Of a stretch of 64,000 nt of DNA, positions 53,610 through 62,893 are shown in pieces. Both the position numbers and the translations under genes were made by a program. A model generated the notes under the pieces. The model worked only from the letters and a program-made list of their open reading frames with translations. It searched no databases and had not been told where the DNA came from. The stretch comes from Symsagittifera roscoffensis (taxonomy: Eukaryota > Xenacoelomorpha > Acoela > Convolutidae). The stretch is from assembly GCF_963678635.1 (NCBI RefSeq), contig NC_087065.1:27797254-27861253 (forward strand), written 5' to 3'. Each line of letters opens with the position of its first letter. The stretch's first letter is position 1.

Positions 53610-54152
53610 TGCAGTTCGATTGTTCTGATTTTGTATTTCTGAGATATTCAGTTGTCGCGAGAAAATTGAGCATGACAGGCTCAATTCGAATTTTTGAAAA
53701 ATTCCATTTCACCCCAAAATTACGTTGTTCGTATTGCTCAAGGTCAAACTTCCAAATATGACCGACTGGTACATACTCCTCGGACTCAAGATCGATGTCC
53801 TCATCGCGTGTTGCCGTCTGCCAGTGAATCCCCAGAATGTTGAGTGTTGCTCAAGATACAGTGCCAGTGGTCGTTTACAGAAGTTTGCAGCAGATTTAAC
53901 TTTATCTACAAACCAAAGTTCACAACAATGCAAAATTGTCACACTATCGCTGATTAGCAATCAAAATTTGCATACACCTGCACCTTAAATTTCCGCTTTG
54001 CAAGCTAATGATTAAAGTTTTTTTTGTCTTATCCAATCAGAAAAAGTGTCATGCAGCATTTTGATTTATAAAATAATTATAGCACATTAATAACAATATT
54101 TCGTTTCGTTAAAATGTCTTTTTCGTGACCTCAGATTTCATCCGAGTTCACA
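53610..54152 (-). repeat. E2 3' LTR
   Basis: On the minus strand it starts TGTGAACTCGG just after a polypurine tract and ends CGAACTGCA at 53610. It is about 543 bp, with TG...CA ends. The last 169 bp match the end of the E1 5' LTR. An AT-rich TTTTATAAATC near 54070 could be a promoter element. The plus-strand open frame at 53725-53988 inside it is a by-product. There is no 5' LTR in the window to confirm the length. Confidence 0.7.
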
Positions 54153-54158
54153 CTCGAG

Positions 54159-54176
54159 CCCCTTTCCTTTCCTCTC
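54159..54176 (-). promoter_or_regulatory. E2 polypurine tract
   Basis: The minus strand reads GAGAGGAAAGGAAAGGGG, 18 purines in a row, 33 nt after the end of the last ORF and directly before the TG of the LTR. That is the position and composition of the plus-strand primer of LTR elements. Confidence 0.7.
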
Positions 54177-54208
54177 AAGACTCAAAAAACCCTCACTGAG
54201 CCCCCTGC

Positions 54209-55222
54209 TCATTTCGTATTCCTGGCCTTTGAGGTGCTAGGCCCTGATGTGTTTGACACCGTGATCTGCCTTAGCAGCGCTTCCTCGTCATCGGAGCTGA
54301 TTACGATCTTTTCCCACGCTTTTAACTGTTCGAAGGATCGCATCCACTCCCTCTGCTCTTGCAACTTCTTTGCCTGGTTTGGCAAACCCTTAACTTTCGA
54401 TTTCCTGTTCAAGCAAAAGGAATTGTGCAGGCTCAGGCTCACATTCTTCGCCAGGTCCTCTTCCAGTATTGATTCCCTCGCCTTCGTATTATCTCTAGAC
54501 ACTCTACCGACTCTTTTCCATCCCGTCGTGATCGCATTTCGGTGGGTCAGCAAATGTCTCTTGAAGGCTTCCGGACCTATATCTGCTAGGAACTGTCGGT
54601 ATTCTTTCTGATGTTTTTTCATGTGGTCTTTCGTCACCATATACAACCAAGGGAAGAACCTTATGCGGATCCATACGTGCCTGACATCCATAGGTACGGT
54701 GAATACCTTGCACGCAGTCTCAAACAACTCAAGTCTCCTGCTATAATCAATAGCGTATATCGATTCCGCCGTCGGTGTCCTCAATTCCCGATATTTCGTC
54801 ACGTTCTCCTCAATCCATCGCAACTACATTGTGCTTACTACCAAGATGGTCACCTTCTGCCGATGAGCGGGTAATCCGATCGAACGAATTTCTTCCACGT
54901 CCCATACTAAGCAGAGGTTTGAGTGTTCCGGGTACCACACCGTCTGTGCCAAACAATGGCATGGGCATTCCCCATGTGTAATATCGATGCTCCGGAGGTT
55001 GCGTTCTCCCGAAGCTTTCAGTAGAGTTTCCAATTCCATCATATTCTCATGTGTTGTATCATTTTCCTCCTGTGCTGGGGCACTATTCATCGTCTTCCCG
55101 ATTGTGTTCTGTGTCTCGAAGTCACTCGTGTTTTCGCCTTCTAAACTTAGGAGTTCTTCTCCCCAGATTTCACCCAAGTCATCTCTTTGTTCCCTTGGTA
55201 CAGTTCCCAGGATCTTCTTCAA
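54209..55222 (-). pseudogene. E2 3' ORF (HGECPCHC domain), one in-frame stop
   Basis: One frame of about 337 codons, interrupted only by TAG at 54826-54824, where E1 has a Leu codon. It contains ERNLRSIDITHGECPCHC, DVEEIRSIGLPAHRQK, then RWIEENVTKYRE and LELFETACKVF. A C-terminal part that E1 has lost through the insertion continues: KKHQKEYRQFLADIGPEAFK, HLLTHRNAITTGWKRV, and an acidic end (SSDDEEALLRQ). The Cys/His-rich core and a Trp-rich, basic C-terminal region suggest a nucleic-acid- or metal-binding protein, but no family is recognised. Its conservation in both elements argues that it matters to them. Confidence 0.7.
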
Positions 55223-55236
55223 CAGCCTATGTTCTC

Positions 55237-56029
55237 CTATCGTCCCCCTCCACCGAGTGGTTTAGAGAACTGCCTATACATTTTATGATGCTTATTGTTG
55301 GGCTTATTCTCTGTCAGAAATTTGCCCCTCTGGAAAGGTGGTGTCACTTCCCTAGCTCTCTTACGGACGTCCGTAAGAGATCGGGTAATCAAGTGTCCAA
55401 AAGTATTGTCTTGAGGCAATCGATCAAGTTCCACAAACCTGAGCGTGGTCGCGGAGCTAACCTGTTCCTGTTCCGCTAACAGCCAGTCCACGCCCGGTAT
55501 TCGATTTAATCCCGACACTGTGGGATCGTCTCCACCCACCATCCTCCTTGCATCCACCCGACATGTCAACGTGTTCATGTTCAAATTCGTTGACATATCC
55601 GTTTTTATACTGTCCCCAACCGCTGGGGTCTGGACGGTTCCAAAGCAGAACACTGCTTGGCTCACTTCCTTCCGCCGGCGTGGCGCTCGTCGATGGGCTT
55701 CCTGTAGAAGCAGGAGTTGCCGTGGCGGGCGGGTTACTCGTCTTCGATATAGTCTGAGAGCTAGCCTGACTTTGATCAATTGGCCTCCCAAGTCGGCTCT
55801 CCAACGGTTTTCTTCTAGGGGGAGGAGCAGTCCCCAACCTTTCTCTCACATCTGAGCTTGGAGCAACGGGAGCGGTTGCACCCGTTTCCATTACCAGGGA
55901 CCCGATACGCTTGGCGAGTGGTTCCGGCACATTAACCCTCCTTCTACCTCCTCCAGTCGAACTGGTCCGAGCCAGTGAGTCGGTTGTCCTCAATTCTTGC
56001 TCCATTTCCTCTATCTGTGTCTGGAACAC
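55237..56029 (-). pseudogene. E2 SGNH C-terminal flank and Pro/Ser-rich linker
   Basis: From 56029 the frame reads VFQTQIEEMEQELRTTD (the helix after the SGNH block V). A long Pro/Ser/Thr-rich linker follows (APPPRRKPLESRLGR, SNPPATATPASTGSPSTS). Near 55530 the reading passes to a second frame (VSGLNRIPGVDWLLAEQEQV...), which runs to 55237. It corresponds in position to the linker in E1 (47150-47560). Where E1 then has the 5.3-kb module, E2 goes straight on into the conserved 3' ORF, 14 nt later. Confidence 0.6.
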
Positions 56030-56059
56030 ATCGTTTATCCAGCGTCTCCCTTCAGAGTT

Positions 56060-56860
56060 TTGAAATGTATCCCATCTCTGGCGAGTGCGAGATGATCAGT
56101 CATACACAGCGTATTCTTAAGATCCATGAGTCGCAGCTCGCTCGCTAGGGTTGATTCTCACCAGACTGCGGGTCTTATCGTTCCATCGGGTCACGTTGCC
56201 ATTCATGAAGTCTGCCACTGATGAGCCCACCTCCTGGTTCTGCGGTATTGTGCACAGCACCACGAGCCGGGGTCTGTATTTCTCCTATAGTTCGTTCAAA
56301 AGGCAGACTAGTAGGGGCTCCCACTTGCCTTCTGGGGTAACAGGGACCCTTGAAACGTCATTGGTACCGAGCATTATCACCAAAGTTCCTAAGTGATCCT
56401 CGCCCTGGAACTCCATCATTTTGATGACCTGAGCCACGGAGGCCCCTCCAAAAGATAGAACAGTGGTCTGACTATTCACAAAGATCTCGTTCAGATCGTT
56501 CACCAGGCTATCTCCAACAACCAAATGACGACTCCCTGGAGGAATTGCCTGGTTGCACATGGCAGGGTTCCAGCTCATGCCGATCGAACAGGCTCGAGGA
56601 TGCTCCGCAGCTACTTGCACGAATAAATTGCGTACTGCTAAATTCTTTCTGATATCCACTACGCGAGATCTCAAAGCAGTCTCGCCACATGCGGGTCCCG
56701 TCGGCACTATGGCCCGTGACGTTCGTTCCGAGCTACTCAAGGAGCGATTAGGGCGTTGGGAAGGGACGACCCTACCCAGCGTCCAGCCACTGGTCCTGTT
56801 GATCTCGTCCATTGTCGCTCTGGCTACCTGATTAAATTGCTCCTGAAACTGGGGAGCCAA
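56060..56860 (-). pseudogene. E2 SGNH/GDSL hydrolase-like domain
   Basis: HLVVGDSLVNDLNEIF (GDS, about 56519-56511) gives block I, FGGASVAQVIKMMEF the middle block, and VIMLGTNDVSR (about 56372-56356) block III. The frame meets TAG at 56285, but the downstream sequence continues the domain (RLVVLCTIPQN in the same region) and keeps DGIH at 56075-56064, the block-V Asp and His. So all three catalytic-type residues (Ser, Asn, His) were present in this family before it was broken. The N-terminal part (APQFQEQFNQVARATMDE) is helical. This would make the protein a hydrolase such as an esterase or lipase. The substrate is unknown. Confidence 0.8.
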
Positions 56861-57626
56861 ATAGGCAGATTGTGATTTCGGATGAGGAGCCTCGGGCTCC
56901 CTCGGGACGCACTGCTCTTGTGCCTTCGTCCGGGGACGTGTGTTCCTGGATCCATCCGCTTCTTGACACTTGGTTCACCCTCGCCATATATAACTCTTTC
57001 AGGTGTCTTATCTCTTCCTCTTTGAGAGCTTTTCGCGTGTCCTCGAATTTCTTCTTCCACTCGTCTCTTTCTCGACCTATTGCCTTGCACTCCTCCAACT
57101 TGGCATACAGCTCCCTCTGGTCCTTTTCTTTCTTTTCCAACGTCTCAATAGTCTCCGATGTCTGAATCTCCATCTCACTCATCTTTACAGTCTTCTGTGG
57201 AGGAGCAGCCTTTGGAGAATCTGCTGAGTGTGACAGACCAGGCCCATAACGTGATCGTTTTGCTCCGATAAGAGGCTCTGGTCGAACAGGCAAGGGCATC
57301 TCACCTAGCCGGTGATCCCTCTGCTCACCTAGTCTTGGCTCACGAGCCATGTCATGGCCAGACGTTTCTTTTCGCCGCCATCTCATCAGTCGGTTTTGGC
57401 CTCTCTTGGCAGTCCCGGACTCGCCGCAGGCCAACATTAAGACCACTTCCGTGGGGCGGTCCCCACGGCTTTCTCTTCCCATTGCATTCAAGAGTGCGAC
57501 GATGAGTATCGCCAACTCCGGGTCTTCTAGTGAGAAATTGCAATCCACCAGGCGTTGGTATATCTCGTCTAGAGTCGTTCTTAGGCTCGCTGAGATGAAA
57601 TACATCAAGTCGTTCGTGTCACTCAT
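56832..57626 (-). CDS. E2 ORF3a (coiled coil), homologue of the E1 frame at 45408
   Basis: ATG 57626-57624 aligns with the start of the E1 homologue. The conserved N-terminal domain includes SLRTTLDEIYQRLVDCNFS and ESRGDRPTEVVLMLACGES. A coiled coil follows (about 150-215, QTSETIETLEKKEKDQREL and EEEIRHLKELYMARV). The frame overlaps the SGNH frame by 28 nt, with the SGNH frame at +1, the same relation as in E1. Unknown family. It is probably a structural or RNA-binding part of the third polyprotein. Confidence 0.7.
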   Translation of the reverse strand: MSDTNDLMYFISASLRTTLDEIYQRLVDCNFSLEDPELAILIVALLNAMGRESRGDRPTEVVLMLACGESGTAKRGQNRLMRWRRKETSGHDMAREPRLGEQRDHRLGEMPLPVRPEPLIGAKRSRYGPGLSHSADSPKAAPPQKTVKMSEMEIQTSETIETLEKKEKDQRELYAKLEECKAIGRERDEWKKKFEDTRKALKEEEIRHLKELYMARVNQVSRSGWIQEHTSPDEGTRAVRPEGARGSSSEITICLFGSPVSGAI

Positions 57627-57639
57627 GTTTCTTCGTGTA

Positions 57640-58080
57640 TGTGTTGTCGCACTCTTCTTATTATTCATGGTTAATAAACAAAGTGGGATCAATCAAGATC
57701 CAAAAAAAAACAAGTCACGACTTAGAATTATCATTCCAGGCTGTTCCTTTTCTGGGATAAAACATCATTCACAACTTTTAAAAACAATCCATTGAAATGC
57801 TCTTTCGTTCTTGATTTAAAAACTAGCACCGAGGTGGATCGTCCACCTGAGATCTTGTCAAGGTAACACAAATGAGCGCTGCCACCTTTCGTACCTGGAG
57901 TATTCCAGGCTTTCATGACATAAAAATCACATGAAACATACCCTAAAAATAACATAACATACAAATACCACACATCAACACTTTCACATAGCAATCTAAT
58001 CCCTAACAGTTAGCCTAAAACTTAATCCTAATGCCTAAAAAGTGAACTTAATAAAAACCACTTATCGCTGAATGCAACTC
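57640..58080 (-). other. E2 pol-to-ORF3 spacer
   Basis: The counterpart of the E1 spacer, but without its 20-bp CTCAAGTT repeats. A small hairpin AGGTGGA-TCG-TCCACCT lies at 57832-57848. Short frames here have no counterpart in E1. Confidence 0.5.
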
Positions 58081-58530
58081 CTAGCATATGCTCAGATAGT
58101 ACTTTTTATGTAAGTAAACCTCTATGTCAGTTTCTGAAAATATCACGTGTACAAGAGCATTTAACTCTCTCGGATGTAGTTTCCCTATTGAGATCATTGA
58201 CTGGTAAAGGAGAGAGGTCACTCCTCTCTCAACCAGAAAATTACTAAGTCGAGTCAAAGCCAATACCAAGCTCTCTGGATTCACGTGTTGCTTATCAGTG
58301 GCCTTAGTTAAGAAGAAACACAAATATTTCCCTGGTATATGTGATGCAACAGGGGGCAGCGCTATCATCCCTCCCACAGCAGGCCTCTGTTTCCACAAAA
58401 ACTCTCTTTTAAAGTCGGCCGCTAAAGCTGTTTTGAAGCTTACATCCGCGGATATTGCTATAGCGCATGTACGTTCCGTGAGTATGAAATCGCTGTCCGT
58501 TATGACGACATTGTTTAAATAGTGGCTTGG
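58081..58530 (-). pseudogene. E2 macro-like domain (Pol C-terminus)
   Basis: It reads VVITDSDFILTERTCAIAIS, then ADVSFKTALAADFKREF, and after a small deletion GGMIALPPVASHIPGKYLC. A strand and loop FFLTKATDKQHVNPE follow, and at the end SIGKLHPRELNALVHVIF and SETDIEVYLHKK. This matches the E1 domain residue by residue in order and fits a TARG1-type macro fold. Here the lysine after the FLT strand (T-K) is kept, where E1 has Arg. Part of the conserved SMP-YDPN loop is damaged by frame or base changes. Upstream, to 58530, the frame is open. It was the C-terminus of Pol. Confidence 0.75.
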
Positions 58531-58549
58531 TAGGTCAAAATAAGAATCA

Positions 58550-60098
58550 AAAATTTGTATAAAAGGTGGTTTTTTAGCGTTCTAGCCCTTCATTTCCAGT
58601 TCTCCGGTTTCCCTTGCCGATTTAAATTTTTTAATGATCAGATTTTTGGTGTGGGTGAGTCCTACCCCCACTCCCCGGAAAAAAATATCCATCGACGTCC
58701 CCGCCCAAAATCGAGTAGATCAAGGTTGGATTCCGGAACGCGTAGAGGACCATCTGGAGCGACCCAGTTGGACTCGGTATTGTCATGGCTGACGTATTTG
58801 ATGCCGTCTATATCGACATCCTGAATCGTCAAGATTGTCTCTTTAGGATCTGCTGGCAGATCATTGAGCCATTCGAGCACTCGCAAATTTGTTAATTCTT
58901 GCTCATGAGTCTGATCCACCTCTGGTTCGAACTCTACTTCTGGTTCGGAGCGATCGTCGATCCAATCTTGTTCCATGTCATTGACTAAGTCGATCTCTTG
59001 TGGCACCGCTACTTCATCCAGTCCCACCAGCGAGTCCATCATATCGCTTAAAACTGACCTGTCTATGACGAAATCCTCGCCATACGGGTTATACTTTTTC
59101 TTGTTCTGCCGTGTCTCCATGGTGAAAGGAAAATCAGGCTGTACTCCTTTAGCAATTTCCGTTTGCTCTGGGCAGTTCCAGTCTTCTTCTGCATATGGAA
59201 GAGTTTCGTCGTCACCTTTCACTCTCTCGGTCAACTCCAGATCTAGTGGCAGATCACACTCATCCATGACCTCATTCCCGTCGTTTTTGTCAGGCGTGCC
59301 TCTTTCATTCACCTCGCAGGCAGGATCCACTATCAAATAGTCTCCTTCTTGCATGTCAGCTGGGATGCACCAGTCCTCTGATGAGGCATTGTGCGGTTTG
59401 ATGTTTCCGTAATGAGCTGCTCGTCCGGTGCTCAATCGATAAAAACGACCTCCTTGGTGTACTTCTGTTATTTGAAAAGGACCGCGCCATTTTTTCACTA
59501 ATTTTTTGGTTCCCTTTGGTGGAACTACTTCTTGGCACACCCAGACATAATCTCCGACCGAGTAAACTTTTGCATTCGCATTCCTTTGATCAAACCTCCT
59601 TTTTTGTCTAATTTGCGACTGTTGCGTGTTCCTCCTGCATAAGTCATTGATGTCCTGCTGTCTTCTAATAACATCACGCAAGTACGTTTGCGGTGCTGTT
59701 TTCTTTCCTTCGTACTCAGGGTAGAAGAATAGTAATGGAAGAGCTTTCTCGTGACCAGTTAGCATCATGTGTGGGCTTATTCCCGTGGCAGAAAGTTCTG
59801 TGCTGTTGTAAGCGCCCATTATCTGCGGTAAGTGTCTATCCCAGTCATCCATGTACCGTGAGCAATAAACTCTCAACATGGATACCAGCGTGCAATTTTG
59901 CCTTTCAACTAGGCCATTCGTTTGTGGGTGATAAGTGGTAGAGTGGGCCTGTGCCACTTGTGACCTCTTCATTAACTCCTTCGTGAGATCACTCACGAAT
60001 GCTTTGCCATTGTCTGATTGGAATGTGATGGGGCAGCCGTGTCTCGCTATCCACACATTTATCAAGTGATTGCACACTTCTTCCGCTGATGCTGTCAT
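58550..60098 (-). pseudogene. E2 integrase core (part), GPY/F module and acidic tail
   Basis: The frame 60098-58662 contains FQSDNGKAFVSDL (second Asp) and GLVERQNCTLVSML (Glu) of the integrase triad, then KKWRGPFQITEVH (GPY/F module) and an acidic linker. A frameshift at about 58700 passes to a frame with TSMDIFF and GVGVGLTHTKN, the motif shared with E1. The first Asp lies in the preceding frame. The core is well conserved with E1, so both descend from an active integrase. Confidence 0.8.
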
Positions 60099-60951
60099 GC
60101 AGGGGACTGCCTCTGCATATTTCGTTGTACCAGCACTTGATTACCAGCACTTGATTGTAGTGCGTGGCTGTCATGCATATCTTCTGATGATCAATTTGCA
60201 CCACTTCATTGAATCCTGACGACTCTATTGACTGTAGGGGGAACCGCAGTTTCCTGGGTTCCACTGCCTGTTGACATGACAAATATACCGAGATCCACTT
60301 TTCACAGGCCTTCTTCAGACCAGGCTGTTCGAACCGTTTCTGTATCCTGTTATATTTTTTGCCTACGCCTTGATGGCCCATCTGATCATGTGAATGAAAA
60401 AGCAGTTCAGTCTGGTATAACTGTGGCAACACTATTGAATTATACTTGTAAAGGAATTTGTGCTCTTCCTTGCGTTTACAGGCTACGATTCCGTCTTTGT
60501 TCAGGTACAACAAATCTTTTCTCTTCAAATAAAATTGCTTCAAGATCATATAGCTGTCTTCCTCTAAATCTCCTTTGTCAGGTGCTCCGTTCTCGATCCA
60601 TCTCTTCAGATTGCTCGTCATTCTATCATTTCATTGAGCCCTTAAGAGATCCGGCAGCCAGTATCTGGCTTTCAGATACGTCTTTACCACGTTTAATTGT
60701 CCGCTTTTTATCTCCGGAGCATGGGCATCATCCATCAACTTGACCACCATATCTTCTCCAAAGCTGTTGCTTCCTACACAGATGGCTCCAGGTTGGTACG
60801 GACGACCGTACCATGTGTAATTAATCTGGATCAGTTCAAGGTCATCTGCGGCATTATCCACTACAGTGCCCTCCTCATCGGAGGTATACCTGTCTCTGTC
60901 CGGGTCCTGATGCATTTCCCGGTCCAACCCGCGCTGTTTCCATTCCACCAA
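59989..60951 (-). pseudogene. E2 integrase zinc finger and N-terminal core
   Basis: Two frames (60951-60631 and 60621-59989) cover the end of the acidic linker, the conserved LKARYWLPDLLRAQ block, the HHCC-type finger (HDQMGHQGVGKK...SVYLSCQQ, first Cys of the pair replaced by Tyr) and the first integrase Asp (VQIDHQK). Just after VLVI a 14-nt direct duplication (CCAGCACTTGATT twice, about 60129-60156 on the plus strand) throws the reading out of frame. Confidence 0.75.
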
Positions 60952-62055
60952 CTAGGAATGAATCGCAATCTGCGAAACATCAGAATTCCACATCATTATG
61001 TTCCAATTGTCTGTGATGTTTCTCGACTCCCCGGACAAAACTCAGTCCCTCGGTCGCTTTGAATCCCGCTCCCTGGATAACATTCTGTCCCTCGGCTGTC
61101 CTAACATTGTCTCCCCGGACAAGTCGTCCTGTACGTGCTCGAAAATGCCTGACTCCCCGGACAGTGTCTCGTCCCCGGATGAACAATCCGAGCTCGGCTC
61201 ATATTCTTCCCTTGCATCCGTGAAATGTACCTTTCTCGTAAAGCTGGATTTTGACTCGACCCTGACTTCTTCAGTGGCTTGGACATGGGTGGCTTGGACA
61301 CGATGTCCGATGTTCCGTGAACGAAATCCTCAACAATATATCTTTCGGCATTGAGTTCACCTGCTTATTGAGTCACTGGCCTTTTCTCTGTTCTCTCAGT
61401 GACGGTCAACCGCTGCATGGTCTCCATCCACTCACGATCATGCCTATCCACTTCTCTATCTAGCAAGTCACGGAGCTTCCCCATGACGTCCGGCGCTACG
61501 TTCACTGTACTATTCAGCAGGGTTATGCTATTTATAGCCAGCCTGGTAAGCTCTTGCTGTACCAGATTGGATCGGGCTAGCAGATCCAGCGGGACAGGCT
61601 CACCCCTGGTCAATACCTTTATTTCAGCGGCCGTCTCCACCGCAAGCTCAGGATGTTCTGGTATGGGATGCCCTGACTTGTCCAGCCATCTAGTGAGTGG
61701 TAGTTTATCGTAGGTCTCCTTATCTAGGAATGAAAATCCCTTTTCGATTTCTGCTTGGTTAGCCTGCTTCTCCTCTAGTTGCTCATGGAATTCTGTCTTT
61801 TTACTGAGGCTATCAGCGTACTGGTGCTTGTCATGGGTACGGTGCTCTATGATCATGTGGTATCCATCCAGGCGCACGATCCAACGACCAATATAACTTT
61901 GGTCCATCGAATAGGTTTTCAGCCAGGCAAGAGCACGATTATACACACGCAACTTGAAGGGAGCACTCCCCAAGTAGGCTCTGTATCTTTCCACGAAGAT
62001 GATCCCTTCGAACATTTCCGCTTTAAAGCACCGTACTTCGTTTCAGTATCGCTCA
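60952..62055 (-). pseudogene. E2 RNase H end and linker
   Basis: The frame 62015-61365 holds RVYNRALAWLKTYSMDQSY (RNase H, where the last Asp is replaced by Tyr, VYN for VDN), DGYHMIIEHRTHDKHQ and DSLSKKTEF, then the linker ADS/FLDKETYDKLPLTRWLDKSG, also seen in E1. The stop at 61365 and short frames down to 60952 mark a worn acidic linker. Confidence 0.7.
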
Positions 62056-62101
62056 GGACCTTACTTCCATAGGCTATCGGACGGAGAACCGTTCTCCCGT
62101 T

Positions 62102-62893
62102 TCACTCTTGCTCCTGGTGAAGTATGCCCGATATCGCAACCACTGATGCATCCGTATCTAACACAAACATCCCCTCCTCTGTTGGCATGCCGAGGACCGG
62201 TGCCTGGCAAAGTTCGCGTTTAAAGTTTTCAAACAAAACTTGTGCCTCATTAGTCCAAGTAATTTTTTTACCCTTGTTTCTCACCAACTGCTGCATGGGG
62301 TGTATCTTATCGGCGTATCCTTTGATGAACTCTCGATAATAGTTAGCAAACCTCAAAAAGCTCATCAGTTGCGTGTCTGTCTTTGGTGCCTTCCAGGTCA
62401 AGACCGCTTCGACCGCTTCGGGATCCGGCCGATCTGGCTCCATGCTTATCCACAAGGCGGCCCAGATATTTTATGGAGTCTCTGAGGATTTCGCACCTGT
62501 AGGGTTTACACTTCAGGCCCGCCTGTTTCATGCAAGCAAACACCTCATTCAACCTCTCTATATGATCCTCTAGGGTTGGTGTTGCGATCACAACATCATC
62601 GACATAAGACATGATGAGGTTCCCGTATTTCTTGGTTACATTCGTATGTGCCTGGGCCATCAGTCGCTGGAATGTGGCCGTCGCGTTGCACAATCCGAAC
62701 GGCATCCTCTTCCACTGGAACAATCCCAGCTCGCACGAGAAACCCATTTTCTCCCGATCTTGCTTTCTGAGGGCACTTGCCAGAACGCAGAGCCCAAATC
62801 CAACTTCGTGAAAAACTTCGCGTCCCCCAACTTGAAGAGGCTCTCATCGATGCGGGGAATTGGGTACGAATCCTCAATCGTCACTGTGTTCAA
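62102..62893 (-). pseudogene. E2 reverse transcriptase catalytic part and RNase H start
   Basis: Three overlapping frames (62893-62660, 62747-62343, 62455-62102) give, in order, FFTKLDLGSAFWQVP (first Asp), MPFGLCNATATFQRLM, SYVDDVVIA (YVDD), EAVLTWKAP, FANYYREFIKGYADK, and LDTDASVVAISGILHQEQE of RNase H. Frameshifts near 62750 and 62440 and a stop at 62102 break it. The match to E1 is strong and colinear. Confidence 0.85.

Noticed and set aside
44860-58080. An envelope gene in the post-pol region of E1 or E2
   Set aside because: No signal peptide, fusion peptide or transmembrane segment is visible in any of the frames; the content is hydrolase-like, coiled-coil and unknown.
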